Below, piece after piece: positions 49,158 to 58,101 of a DNA stretch of 64,000 nt. The position numbers and the translations under genes are program-made. Positions within the stretch are counted from its first letter, which is position 1, and each line of letters opens with the position of its first letter. The notes beneath the pieces were generated by a model. That model made no database searches and was not told where the DNA came from. It saw nothing but the letters and a program-made list of their open reading frames with translations. The stretch is from Microbacterium sp. Root61. GTDB lineage: Bacteria; Actinomycetota; Actinomycetes; Actinomycetales; Microbacteriaceae. The DNA is taken from assembly GCF_001427525.1 (NCBI RefSeq), contig NZ_LMGU01000001.1, forward strand, positions 1,769,788 through 1,833,787. The letters are read 5' to 3'.

Positions 49158-51512
49158 CTACTGGTGGCGCATCGCGGCCTGCAGCCACTCCTCGGGGTCG
49201 ATGAGGTGGGAGTGATCGTCGGTCCCCAGGTCGATCTGCGCCCAGTGGATCTGACCGGAGAACGTGCCGCCCGTCGTGTTGTACCCCTCGTATGCGGGCA
49301 TGCCGGTGTCACAGCCGACGTCCAGGCCCTCGTCGAACGAGAAGTACATCGGGTGCGTGCGCTGCACCTCGGTCGTGCCGACAGGCTTGCCGTCGATGAA
49401 CAGCGTCACCGTGCCGCCGCGGCCGATCCCGCCGCCGGCGTAGGCGAACTCGGCGCGCACCTGGTGCGTGCCGGAGCCCACGGCATCCGTCGACAGCGCC
49501 GTGCTGCGCAGCAGCCCGCAGTAGTTGTAGTGGAAGCCGAGTTTGCCGCCTTCGCCGAAGAACGACCAGCCGCCGGTGCGCCCGCCCTGCGCGACGATCG
49601 CTCCTTCGAGCGAGCCGTCCTCGGGCACCACGATCTCGGCCGTGACCGACCAGGAGCGGTTCTTGATGTTGATCGCGACGTTCTCGTTCAGACGCGTCAT
49701 GCCCGGGTACAGGCGCAGCGTGTTGCCCTGCACGATGGTCGGGCGTCCCGCGAACTCCGGGTTCATCCGCTGTGCGGCACGGTCATCGAGCGGCAGCACG
49801 TTGTAGCGCGTGGCCTCGATGAGGAACAGCTGCTGCAGCTCGGCGAGCTTGGCGGGGTTCTCCTTGGCCAGGTTGTTCGACTGGGTCCAGTCCGCGGTCG
49901 TGTCGTAGAGCTCCCAGACGTCCTCGGAGAAGTCCGGGGCGGCGCTGACGACGTCCCACGGTGTGCGGTGGCGCGTCTGAGCGGTCCACCCGCGGTGGTA
50001 GATGCCGCGGTTTCCCATGATCTCGAAGTACTGCGTGTGGTGCCGCTCGTCGGCGGAGGCGTCGTTGAACGAGTACGCGAACGACGTACCGTGCATCGGC
50101 ACCTGGGTGACGCCGTTGACGGTGTGCGGCTGCGCGAGTCCGGCGAGCTCGAGGATGGTCGGGGCGACGTCGATGACGTGATGCCATTGGTTGCGCACCT
50201 CGCCCTTGCCCTCGATCTGCGAGGGCCAGTGCACGATGGTGCCGTTGCGCGTGCCGCCGTAGTGGCTGGCGACCTGCTTGGTCCACTGGTACGGCGTGCA
50301 CATCGCGTGCGCCCAGCCGACGGCGTAGTGGTTGTACGCCTCGGGTCCGCCGACCTTGTCGAGGTTCTCCTGCCAGAACTCGACCGTCTCGTACTCGGCG
50401 CCGCCGTTGGCCGCGGTGGAGAGCATGAATGCGCCCTCGAGTCCGCCCTCGGCCGAGGCTCCGTTGTCGCCGATGATGAACAGCACGAGGGTGTCATCGA
50501 GCAGGTCGAGCTCCTCGATCGCCTCGATGACGCGACCGGTGTGGTGGTCGGCGTATTCCAGGAACGCCCCGTAGACCTCCATCTGGTGGGCGAGGATGGG
50601 CCGGCGCTCTTCGGGCACCGAATCCCACGACGGGATGCCTTCGCTGCGCTCGGTGAGCACGGCATCCGCCGGGATGACGCCGAGTGCCTTCTGGCGCTCG
50701 AAGGTCTCCTCGCGGAGCTTGTCCCACCCCTGGTCGTATTTGCCCTTGTGCTTGGCGATCCAGTCCTTCGGCACGTGGTGCGGCGCGTGTGTGGCACCGG
50801 GCGCGAAGTAGACGAAGAAGGGCTTGTCGGGCGTGAGCGCCTTCTGCTGGTTGATGTAGGCGATCGTCTTGTCGGCGAGGTCCGGCATCAGGTGGTAGTC
50901 GGGGTCGGTCGGGGCCTCGACGAAGCCGACGCCGTCGATGAGTGCCGGCGTCCACTGGTTGGTCTCGCCGCCGATGAAGCCGTAGAACTTCTCGAAGCCG
51001 CTGAAGGCGGGCCAGTGGTCGAACGGACCGGTCGGACCGGACTCCCAGACCGGGACCTCGTGGCACTTGCCGAACTGGGCCGTGTTGTACCCGGCCTGGC
51101 GGAGGATCTCGGGGAGGGGGACGCACGAGTTCGGCCGCGTCGACCGGTAGCCCGGCGACGGGGTCGCGGTCTCGGTGATCTGCCCCATCCCGACCTGGTG
51201 GTGGTTGCGACCGGAGAGCATCGCGGCGCGGGTCGGCGAGCAGATCGCGGTGGTGTGGAAGCGGCTGTACCGCAGTCCTCCCCCGGCGAGACGCTCGGCC
51301 GTCGGCATCGGCACCGGGCCGCCGAAGGCACTGGACGCGCCGAAGCCGACGTCGTCCAAGAGCACCAGCAGGACGTTCGGCGCCTTCTTCGGCGGGCGCT
51401 TCATGTCGATGGGAGGAAGCTTCTCCTCCATCTTCTTCGCGTCCATCACGATGGGTCCGACGTATGCCTGGTCAGGAATAGGAAGGACGCTGCCGGGGAG
51501 CTGTTCGGTCAC
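49158..51512 (-). CDS. Arylsulfatase with C-terminal beta-sandwich domain
   Basis: A 784-residue Cys-type sulfatase. It has the formylglycine motif CSPTR at residues 91-95 (followed by AAMLSGR), metal ligands LLDDVGFG at 51-58 and DNGASAEGG later. The last ~200 residues form a concanavalin-like domain (LFIDGKPVGTTEV). The start is the GTG at 51512, five bases after AAAGAGAT. No signal peptide is seen. It follows the flavin reductase by 56 bases in the same operon. It would release sulfate and a phenol from an aryl sulfate. Confidence 0.93.
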   Translation of the reverse strand: MTEQLPGSVLPIPDQAYVGPIVMDAKKMEEKLPPIDMKRPPKKAPNVLLVLLDDVGFGASSAFGGPVPMPTAERLAGGGLRYSRFHTTAICSPTRAAMLSGRNHHQVGMGQITETATPSPGYRSTRPNSCVPLPEILRQAGYNTAQFGKCHEVPVWESGPTGPFDHWPAFSGFEKFYGFIGGETNQWTPALIDGVGFVEAPTDPDYHLMPDLADKTIAYINQQKALTPDKPFFVYFAPGATHAPHHVPKDWIAKHKGKYDQGWDKLREETFERQKALGVIPADAVLTERSEGIPSWDSVPEERRPILAHQMEVYGAFLEYADHHTGRVIEAIEELDLLDDTLVLFIIGDNGASAEGGLEGAFMLSTAANGGAEYETVEFWQENLDKVGGPEAYNHYAVGWAHAMCTPYQWTKQVASHYGGTRNGTIVHWPSQIEGKGEVRNQWHHVIDVAPTILELAGLAQPHTVNGVTQVPMHGTSFAYSFNDASADERHHTQYFEIMGNRGIYHRGWTAQTRHRTPWDVVSAAPDFSEDVWELYDTTADWTQSNNLAKENPAKLAELQQLFLIEATRYNVLPLDDRAAQRMNPEFAGRPTIVQGNTLRLYPGMTRLNENVAINIKNRSWSVTAEIVVPEDGSLEGAIVAQGGRTGGWSFFGEGGKLGFHYNYCGLLRSTALSTDAVGSGTHQVRAEFAYAGGGIGRGGTVTLFIDGKPVGTTEVQRTHPMYFSFDEGLDVGCDTGMPAYEGYNTTGGTFSGQIHWAQIDLGTDDHSHLIDPEEWLQAAMRHQ

Positions 51513-51568
51513 TGAGATCTCTTTCGCTGCGAAGAAGCAAGTCCCGCAAGTCTGCCGGAGCGAACCCG

Positions 51569-52099
51569 TCAGCGCGAGGAGGATCCGGCGAGTTGCGGCA
51601 CGACCGCGACGGACTGCTCGCCGATCCGGTGCCACGTGCGGTCGGCATACACGAGCCCGTCCTCGGCCGCGGCATCCGCGTCGATCCGCGCATCCAGCAC
51701 CTCGCCGACGAACACGGTCGATCCCCCCGCGTCGAGGCGATGCAGCACGCGCACCCGCAGCCAGGCGCGCGCCGCATCGAACACGGGCTCGCCCGTGGGC
51801 AGGCGCGACCACAGTGCGCGGTCGGCGAACCGATCGATGCCGCTGGCGGCGCCCAGCTGCGCGAGATCGAGGTTCTTCGCCGACAGGAGGTGGACGACCA
51901 GCGTGTCGGCGAGCCGGAGCACGGGCGCGCTCGAGCTGAGCACCGAGACCGAGAACATCACCAGCGCGGGGTCGGCGCTCACGGCCGAGACCGAGGACGC
52001 GGTCAACGCGACCGGAGCCCCACCGGAGTCGGCCGTGATCAGCGCGACTCCGCTCGGGTGGCACCGGAAGGCGGCCTTGAAGTCGTCCGCGGTGATCAT
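51569..52099 (-). CDS. Flavin reductase (two-component monooxygenase partner)
   Basis: A 176-residue flavin reductase-domain protein (MITADDFKAAFRCHPSGVAL, TASSVSAVSADPALVMFSVS). It reduces FMN or FAD with NAD(P)H and passes it to a monooxygenase. Its ATG overlaps the stop of the oxygenase gene by four bases, so they are a cognate pair. Confidence 0.92.
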   Translation of the reverse strand: MITADDFKAAFRCHPSGVALITADSGGAPVALTASSVSAVSADPALVMFSVSVLSSSAPVLRLADTLVVHLLSAKNLDLAQLGAASGIDRFADRALWSRLPTGEPVFDAARAWLRVRVLHRLDAGGSTVFVGEVLDARIDADAAAEDGLVYADRTWHRIGEQSVAVVPQLAGSSSR

Positions 52100-53307
52100 G
52101 AGACGGATGCCAGGTACCGGACCGCGCCCTGACGCCAGTTGAGCGTGACGTGGTGCGAGATCATCTCGATGTCGCGCTTGGCTCGCGAGACCGGGTGCTC
52201 CGGGTTGCCGGCGCGCGAGCCGACGAGCGAGAAGATCTGCTGCACGGAGCGCAATGCAGTGCGGGTGACCAGCGCGTTGTCGCGCAGCTCGCGGGCGATG
52301 TCCGCCTCCGAGGACTCGACGCGCTGACGGGCGCGCTCGGACGCCTCGAAGCTGCGCTTCTCGATGAGGAGCCGGGCCATCTGGATATCGCCCTGCGCCT
52401 GCGCGAACTCGCTGGCCACGTAGTCCTGGTCGGCGAGCCGCACGGCCCCGCCGAGGGCGTTGGCCACCCGCGTGCTCGATCCGACCGTCTCGGCGAAGTT
52501 CTCGGCGGCGCCCCACGCCGCACCCACCGCGCACGAGGCGAAGGGGAAGCGTCCGTTGGACGGCCACGTCGCGTACATGGTGTCGAAGGTGGGATGCAGC
52601 GACCGTCGCTCCTGCATCTTGCGGACCGTGTCCTTGGTCGCCTGCACGCGGTGCTCGGGCACGAAGACGTCCGTGACCGACATTGTCCGGCTGCCGGTGC
52701 CGCGCATGCCGGTGGGGAACCAGTCGTCCGTCGTCTCAGTCTCCTCGCGCGGCACGATGAACATGTGCCCCTCGCCGGCCTCGCCGACGGGGGCGTTGAA
52801 GATCAGCCACTCCGAGAAGTCGGATCCGCTGCAGAACCCCCACGACCCGGTCAGCCGGTAGCCGCCGCTGACCTTGGTGACGGTCGCCTTCGGGCTGAGG
52901 TTCGTGTTGCCGGAGAGGGTCGCGTAGCTGTTCTCGCCCCAGATCTCGTCCTGCGTCTCTTCGGGGTACGCCAGGATCGCCATGTTGTCCGAGCTGAGGA
53001 TCGAGAAGATCCACGCCGTCGAGGCGCACCCGCGGGCCAGCGTCATCGCGACCCGGGCGTGCTCGTGCTCGCTGAGCTCCAGGCCACCGTACTTCTTCGG
53101 CTTGAGCAGATGGAAGAACCCGGCTTCACCGAGCATCCGGTAGGTGTCGGTCGAGACGCGGCGCTCGCGATCGACCTCGGCGGCCCGTTCCCGAAGCACC
53201 GGAATCATCGCCTCCGCCGAGGCGAGGAGGTCGCCAGCGGTGAGGGTCGCCAGCGGCGGTGCGCCGGGCTGGGAGTGCTGCTCTGTGTCTGTGATGCGGA
53301 TGTTCAT
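52096..53307 (-). CDS. Acyl-CoA-dehydrogenase-fold flavin monooxygenase (class D)
   Basis: A 403-residue protein of the HpaB/HsaA/DszC type. The N-terminal region reads RMLGEAGFFHLLKPKKYGGL and ARGCASTAWIFSILS, and the flavin region GSWGFCSGSDFSEWLIF, all characteristic of oxygenase components that hydroxylate phenols using reduced flavin supplied in trans. It lacks the catalytic Glu context of true acyl-CoA dehydrogenases. The adjacent reductase and arylsulfatase suggest a phenol released from an aryl sulfate as substrate. Confidence 0.88.
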   Translation of the reverse strand: MNIRITDTEQHSQPGAPPLATLTAGDLLASAEAMIPVLRERAAEVDRERRVSTDTYRMLGEAGFFHLLKPKKYGGLELSEHEHARVAMTLARGCASTAWIFSILSSDNMAILAYPEETQDEIWGENSYATLSGNTNLSPKATVTKVSGGYRLTGSWGFCSGSDFSEWLIFNAPVGEAGEGHMFIVPREETETTDDWFPTGMRGTGSRTMSVTDVFVPEHRVQATKDTVRKMQERRSLHPTFDTMYATWPSNGRFPFASCAVGAAWGAAENFAETVGSSTRVANALGGAVRLADQDYVASEFAQAQGDIQMARLLIEKRSFEASERARQRVESSEADIARELRDNALVTRTALRSVQQIFSLVGSRAGNPEHPVSRAKRDIEMISHHVTLNWRQGAVRYLASVS

Positions 53308-53381
53308 GTCGGTCGCCTCTCGCGGCGCCTATGCCGCTTCGCAATGTGGATTGCGACCATCCTCAGAGCCGACGCTATCTG

Positions 53382-53395
53382 CGGTCAAACAGAAC
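53382..53395 (-). promoter_or_regulatory. Shared GTTCTGTTTGACCG element, monooxygenase operon
   Basis: On the minus strand this reads GTTCTGTTTGACCG, identical over 14 bases to the element at 54420. It lies 75 bases upstream of the oxygenase start. Short arms TCTGC and GCAGA flank it as an inverted repeat. Confidence 0.55.
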
Positions 53396-53426
53396 AATTT
53401 GCAGAATATGCACACCAATTCCGCAA

Positions 53427-54374
53427 TTACGACGGGATCGGGTACTGCTTCCGCACGAGGTCGGCGAGCGCGCGCGCCCGCGGGGAGAGCTCGACATCGC
53501 GCGCCCAGGCGAACACGACGGACACACCGGGCGGTGCCGGCCGGATCTCCTTCTCGATGATGGGGAGCCCCTCGTAGCTCTGCTTGTTGTCCGGCCGCTG
53601 CACGAGCACGGCGTACGCCGTGTCCGAACGGGCGACGATCGACCGGGTCAGCTCGAACGCGTCTGTCCGGTGCCGCACCATCGGCGTGAGCCCGCGCGCC
53701 TCGAACATCGATGTCGCGTACTGCGAGCTGGGCGTCTGGTCGAAGAGGATCAACGGCATCGGGGCGAGCTCCTCGAGGGTGACGACCTCGCGGTCGGCGA
53801 ACGGATGCCGCTCGCCGAACAGCGCGTATCCACGGGCCTCGTACAACTCGAAGCGGGTGAGGGGCTCCATGCCGCCCATGTCGTACAGGATCGCGACATC
53901 GATGGCGCCCGAGATCAGCTCGCGCTGGAGCTCGTCCTGCGCGCCGACCACGAAGTCGATCGTCACCCCGGGGTGCAGCTGCTCGAACTCGTCGAGCAGC
54001 CGCGGCAGCAGGCTCGCCGCGAGGGTGACGAAGCAGCCGACGACGAGCGGGCCCACCAGCTCGGCCCCGTCCCCGCGGACCAGATAGCTCAGCTCCGCGA
54101 CATCCGCGAGCACGCGCTTCGCCTTGGCGAGCACCAGCGAGCCGGTCGAGGTGAGGGTGACGCCCTGAGCGCGACGGCGCACGCACAACTCGGCGCCGAG
54201 CGCCCGCTCCAATTCGGTGATCGAGGCGGAGATGGCCGACGGCGAGAACCGCAGGCGCTTGGCCGCGCCGCTGATCGTGCCATCTTCGGCCGCTGCCACG
54301 AAGTGCGAGAGCTGGCGGAAGGTGAGCTCTCCCCGCGCGACGCCGGCGTCGACGAGGAAGTCGGTAGTGGACAT
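53427..54374 (-). CDS. LysR family transcriptional regulator
   Basis: A 315-residue LysR protein with the N-terminal winged helix (LTFRQLSHFVAAAEDGTISG, SPSAISASITELERAL) and a two-lobed effector domain. It lies between the two operons it probably controls, the oxygenase-arylsulfatase operon and the binding-protein gene; both promoter regions hold the same 14-base element. The effector may be an aromatic compound. Confidence 0.93.
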   Translation of the reverse strand: MSTTDFLVDAGVARGELTFRQLSHFVAAAEDGTISGAAKRLRFSPSAISASITELERALGAELCVRRRAQGVTLTSTGSLVLAKAKRVLADVAELSYLVRGDGAELVGPLVVGCFVTLAASLLPRLLDEFEQLHPGVTIDFVVGAQDELQRELISGAIDVAILYDMGGMEPLTRFELYEARGYALFGERHPFADREVVTLEELAPMPLILFDQTPSSQYATSMFEARGLTPMVRHRTDAFELTRSIVARSDTAYAVLVQRPDNKQSYEGLPIIEKEIRPAPPGVSVVFAWARDVELSPRARALADLVRKQYPIPS

Positions 54375-54408
54375 TGCGCCAGGCTATTGCACGACTGCGG
54401 TGCGCTTC

Positions 54409-54438
54409 TTCATCGATTAGTTCTGTTTGACCGATGAA
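54409..54438. promoter_or_regulatory. Dyad with shared element, binding-protein promoter
   Basis: Seven-base arms TTCATCG and CGATGAA enclose GTTCTGTTTGACCG (54420-54433, plus strand). The core is identical to the element at 53382; the arms differ in sequence but are again complementary. It lies between the divergent LysR and binding-protein genes. Confidence 0.55.
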
Positions 54439-54584
54439 GCGACGCGCCCGGAGGATGAGGGCGGATCCACATCCCGGAACCGCGTCACAGCGATCGACGC
54501 GGGGCCGCGACGCCATCGGGTTCGCGCGCGCTCAGCGAAGAGCCGTCAGAGATGAGCGTCCTCGAACCAAGGAGGCACCATTCC

Positions 54585-55853
54585 ATGAAGTTCACCACCA
54601 CCCGCCGCCGTACCGTGGCCGCCGTCGCCACCATCGGCATTGCCGCGCTCCTGCTCGCCGCGTGCTCGCGAGGGGATGCCGGAGCCCCGGGCGCCGAGTC
54701 CGACGCTCCCTCCCCCGGCATCACCGACACCACGATCACCTTCGGCACGACCTCCCCGCTGACCGGCAACGCGGCCGGTGTCGGCAACTGCGCGGTCGAC
54801 GGGGCGCTCGCCTACTTCGGCGCGAAGAACGCCGATGGCGGCATCGAGTTCGGCGACGGCAAGACCCGCACGGTCGAGTTCAAGACGTACGACGACGGCT
54901 ACGACCCGCAGCGCGCGCTCGCCAACTTCCAGCAGATGGTGTCGGACGGCGTCTTCGGCGCAGCCCTCAGCCTCGGCACGCCGACCAACCGCGCCTGGCG
55001 CGAGGCGGCCATCGACGAAGAGGTGCCGCAGGTGCTCCTGCAGACCGGCGACCCGCTGTTCAGCAACTGGGAGGAGAGCCCCTGGCAGCTCGGCCTCGTG
55101 CCGATCTACCAGCAGGAGGGCGAGGCGTTCGGCAAGCTCCTCGCGGAGTCGCCGGACGAGCACCGCGTCGCGGTGCTGTACCAGAACGACGACTTCGGCC
55201 GCGGCTACGTCGAGGGCTTCAAGACAGCGATCGCCGGTGCCGACAACGTCGTGATCACCAAGGAGCTGAGCTTCGACGCGACGGCGGCCGAGGTGTCCGC
55301 GCAGATCACCGAGCTCGCCGCGACCGACGCCGATATCTTCTTCAACGCGATGTCGTCGCTCGCACCGCTGGTCATCGGCTCGCTGCAGAAGGCGCAGTCG
55401 ATCGGCTGGGCTCCGAGCTGGTTCCTGCCCTCCACCTCGTCGAGCCCCGCCGCACTGCTGACGCCGTCCGGTGTGGCCGACGCGTTCCCGGCGATCTACT
55501 CGACGGCATCCTCGCTGTCGGCGGGCTCCCCCGAGTTCCAGGAGAGCGACGAAGGCAAGGCCTTCATGGCCGCCCTCGACGAGTACACCGCACAGGACGG
55601 CGTCCCCGGATTCCCGCAGTGCGTGTGGAGCTGGATCGGTGCGTCCGTGCTCGAGCAGGCGTTCATGAAGATGGAGGAGCCGACGCGTGACAGCTTCATG
55701 AAGGCGCTGCGCTCGATCAGCGACTTCGAGGCACCGTTCCTCCTCCCCGGCGGCACGATCGACACGACCGTCGACGGCCTGGCCGCGATGAACGGTGTCA
55801 CCGTTCAGGAGTACAACGGCACGGGATTCACGCCGGTCACCGCACTGGACTGA
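54585..55853 (+). CDS. Branched-chain-type ABC substrate-binding lipoprotein
   Basis: A 422-residue family 6 solute-binding protein. The signal peptide ends in the lipobox LAAC with Cys at residue 27. The body has TTITFGTTSPLTGNAAGVG and the VAVLYQNDDFGRGYVEGF hinge region. AAGGAGG lies before the ATG. No permease or ATPase genes are adjacent, so it must work with components elsewhere. Given its promoter element it may capture the aromatic substrate of the oxygenase operon. Confidence 0.93.
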   Translation: MKFTTTRRRTVAAVATIGIAALLLAACSRGDAGAPGAESDAPSPGITDTTITFGTTSPLTGNAAGVGNCAVDGALAYFGAKNADGGIEFGDGKTRTVEFKTYDDGYDPQRALANFQQMVSDGVFGAALSLGTPTNRAWREAAIDEEVPQVLLQTGDPLFSNWEESPWQLGLVPIYQQEGEAFGKLLAESPDEHRVAVLYQNDDFGRGYVEGFKTAIAGADNVVITKELSFDATAAEVSAQITELAATDADIFFNAMSSLAPLVIGSLQKAQSIGWAPSWFLPSTSSSPAALLTPSGVADAFPAIYSTASSLSAGSPEFQESDEGKAFMAALDEYTAQDGVPGFPQCVWSWIGASVLEQAFMKMEEPTRDSFMKALRSISDFEAPFLLPGGTIDTTVDGLAAMNGVTVQEYNGTGFTPVTALD

Positions 55854-55861
55854 CCGAGCAC

Positions 55862-55905
55862 GACGAAGGGCCCGGCAGGCGATCTCGTCTGTCGGGCCCT
55901 TCGTC
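55862..55905 (+). terminator. Terminator of the binding-protein gene
   Basis: A long stem (GACGAAGGGCCCGGCAG with CTGTCGGGCCCTTCGTC, one wobble) starting eight bases after the stop. Confidence 0.85.
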
Positions 55906-55935
55906 AGTCCTGCATCACGGGCATGTGCACCGCAC

Positions 55936-56952
55936 TCACCGGACGACCGATTCGAGCGCGCGCGGTGCTCCGTCCTGCAGCCCGGGCAGTTCCGCCGAGA
56001 ACAGCTCGATCGAACGGAGCACTGCCGCGTGCGAGACACCAGGGCCCTGGAACTGGATCGCGGTGACCTCGGTGCCGTCGAACTGATCGGTCCACTCGCG
56101 CACCTTGTCCGCCACCTCGCCGGCGGTGCCGATCGCGAAGCTCAGCTGCTCTGCGATCTCGTCGAACTGCTGGCTGTCCGGGCCCCCGTCCCAATCGAGC
56201 TTCAGGTAGATCCGCGCATACTCCCGCAGGAACTCTCGTGCGTCGCGACGCGCGTCGTCCCGGGTGTGCCCGACCAGACCGCTGCGCAGATGGATGACCT
56301 CACCGGCACCACCGGTCGCCTCGCGGTACTCGCGGTTGAGGCGCAGCCGCTCGGCGAGCGGGAGAGGGCGCGGGATCATGAGACGGTACCCGTGAGCCGC
56401 GGCGAGCTCCGTCGAATAGCGGCTGGCCGCCACCCACAACAGATCCTTCGCCGGCCGGCGGGCCGGCGGCGCAATGCGCACGCCTTCCACCTGGTAGTAC
56501 TCGCCGACGAAGTCGATCTGCTCCTGGTCCGCCGCCTGGCGGAGGATCTCGAAGATCTCGCGCGCCCGGGCCGACGCCGATGCCCGGTCTATGCCGAACG
56601 CCGCGTCGAGTCTTACATCGCCGATTCCCGTGCCGACACCGAGATCGAGGCGGCCACCGGAGAGCTCGTCCAGGAGGAATGCCGACTCGGCGAGCTTCAC
56701 GGGGTTGTAGAACGGCGCACAGATGATCGACGTTCCGAGTCGGATCCTGCGGGTGCGCCCGGCGAGGTAGCTCAAGAAGACCAGCGGGTCGGGAACCTCT
56801 CCGCGCCAATGCAGGTGATGCTCCGTGATCCACACGCCGCTGTAACCGAGGAGATCGCCGAGCACGACCTGCTCCTCGATGTCACGGTAGAGCTCGCCGG
56901 CGCTTTGCCCGGGCGAGGCGTCACCGTAGTAGAAGAGATCGATGCGAGGCAC
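55936..56952 (-). CDS. Luciferase-like flavin-dependent monooxygenase (LLM class)
   Basis: A 338-residue bacterial-luciferase-fold protein. Typical elements are GVWITEHHLHW, LAGRTRRIRLGTSI, ELSGGRLDLGVGTG and SGLVGHTRDDARRDAREF. It uses reduced FMN or F420 to oxidise an organic substrate. The GTG at 56952 is used because AAAGGAAC lies five bases before it; no ATG fits. It is separate from the sialic acid operon behind it. Desulfonation or ring-oxidation roles are both possible. Confidence 0.88.
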   Translation of the reverse strand: MPRIDLFYYGDASPGQSAGELYRDIEEQVVLGDLLGYSGVWITEHHLHWRGEVPDPLVFLSYLAGRTRRIRLGTSIICAPFYNPVKLAESAFLLDELSGGRLDLGVGTGIGDVRLDAAFGIDRASASARAREIFEILRQAADQEQIDFVGEYYQVEGVRIAPPARRPAKDLLWVAASRYSTELAAAHGYRLMIPRPLPLAERLRLNREYREATGGAGEVIHLRSGLVGHTRDDARRDAREFLREYARIYLKLDWDGGPDSQQFDEIAEQLSFAIGTAGEVADKVREWTDQFDGTEVTAIQFQGPGVSHAAVLRSIELFSAELPGLQDGAPRALESVVR

Positions 56953-57135
56953 GTGTGTTCCTTTCGATGCGTGGCGACGCTGCGGGGCAGCAGCGTTCGC
57001 GGAGCATTGAGTGGACACTAGGGCCGCCTCTGAGAGGCGCGGACGAGCACTCGTAACATGCCGTCAGGCGAGGTAACTCCGCGTGACATCGCCGCTCTCC
57101 GGACGAGCACGTCGCTGCCTCGAACCCACCTGCCG

Positions 57136-58101
57136 CTACCGGGCGGTCGCTCCGAGCGTGCGCGCGAACCACTGCCGACGTGCACTCACAGCGGATGCCG
57201 AGAGGTCGGTGTGCGGTGCGACGAGGTCGAATCCGTGGAACCCACCGGGCCAGACGTGCAGTTCCGCCTGCACTCCGGCGGCCCACAACGCCGACGCGTA
57301 GGCGACGTCTTCGTCGCGGAACAGCTCGGCGCTGCCGCAGTCGATGAACGTCGTCGGCAGTCCGCTCAGATCCTGCGCGCGCGCCGGCGCCGCGTAGATC
57401 GAGACATCCCCCGTTCCACGCCGATCGCCGAGCAGCGAGGTCCACGCGGTGGTGTTGGAGCCGCGGTCCCAGATGCCGCCGAGCGCGAACTGCGCGGCGG
57501 CGACGGTGTCGTCGCGGTCATCCAGCATGGGGCACAGGAGCAGCTGACCGGCGAGTGCGGGTCCGCGACGGTCGCGGGCGAGGAGCGCGACACCGGCGGC
57601 GAGGCCTCCGCCGCCGCTCGCTCCGGCCACGATCAGCCGCTCGGGGTCGATCCCGAGGTCGCGCACGTTCTCGGCGGTCCAGCACAGCGCGGCGTAGCAG
57701 TCCTCGACCGGGTACGGATCGGGATGCTCCGGTGCCAGCCGGTACTCGACCGTGACCACGACGGCGTCGAAGTCGGTGACCCACGGCAGCCACTGCGGAA
57801 GGTCCGAGAAGCGGTCACCGATGATCATGCCGCCGGAGTGGATCTGCAGGACGCCGGGCCCGGTCCCGGAGCGTCCTTCGCGGGTCAGCACACTCACCAT
57901 GATCTCGCCGCCGTGGTGACCCGGGATCGTGACGTCGCGGCGTACGACGCCGACGTCGGCCAGCACCCGGGGGATCGGCGGATCGGGTACATCCGCACCA
58001 CGCACCTCGGCGATGCGCTCAGGTGTGATCGTCTGCCGCTTGAACGCGGGCATCGCGTTCAGCGCCGCCTCAAGCTCGGGCGCGAAGGGCGGGCGGGTCA
58101 C
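57136..58101 (-). CDS. Alpha/beta hydrolase (HSL family esterase)
   Basis: A 321-residue hormone-sensitive-lipase-family esterase. The oxyanion motif HGG reads HSGGM, the nucleophile elbow is AGASGGGG, and Asp and His follow in FRDEDVAY and GGFHGFD. Its start overlaps the nagB stop by four bases, so it belongs to the sialic acid operon. O-acetyl groups on sialic acids would be a natural substrate; this is inferred from context. Confidence 0.88.
   Translation of the reverse strand: MTRPPFAPELEAALNAMPAFKRQTITPERIAEVRGADVPDPPIPRVLADVGVVRRDVTIPGHHGGEIMVSVLTREGRSGTGPGVLQIHSGGMIIGDRFSDLPQWLPWVTDFDAVVVTVEYRLAPEHPDPYPVEDCYAALCWTAENVRDLGIDPERLIVAGASGGGGLAAGVALLARDRRGPALAGQLLLCPMLDDRDDTVAAAQFALGGIWDRGSNTTAWTSLLGDRRGTGDVSIYAAPARAQDLSGLPTTFIDCGSAELFRDEDVAYASALWAAGVQAELHVWPGGFHGFDLVAPHTDLSASAVSARRQWFARTLGATAR

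Noticed and set aside
52096..53307. Annotation of the oxygenase as a true acyl-CoA dehydrogenase
   Set aside because: The N-terminal signatures match flavin-dependent hydroxylases and the gene is coupled to a flavin reductase, so fatty-acid oxidation is unlikely.
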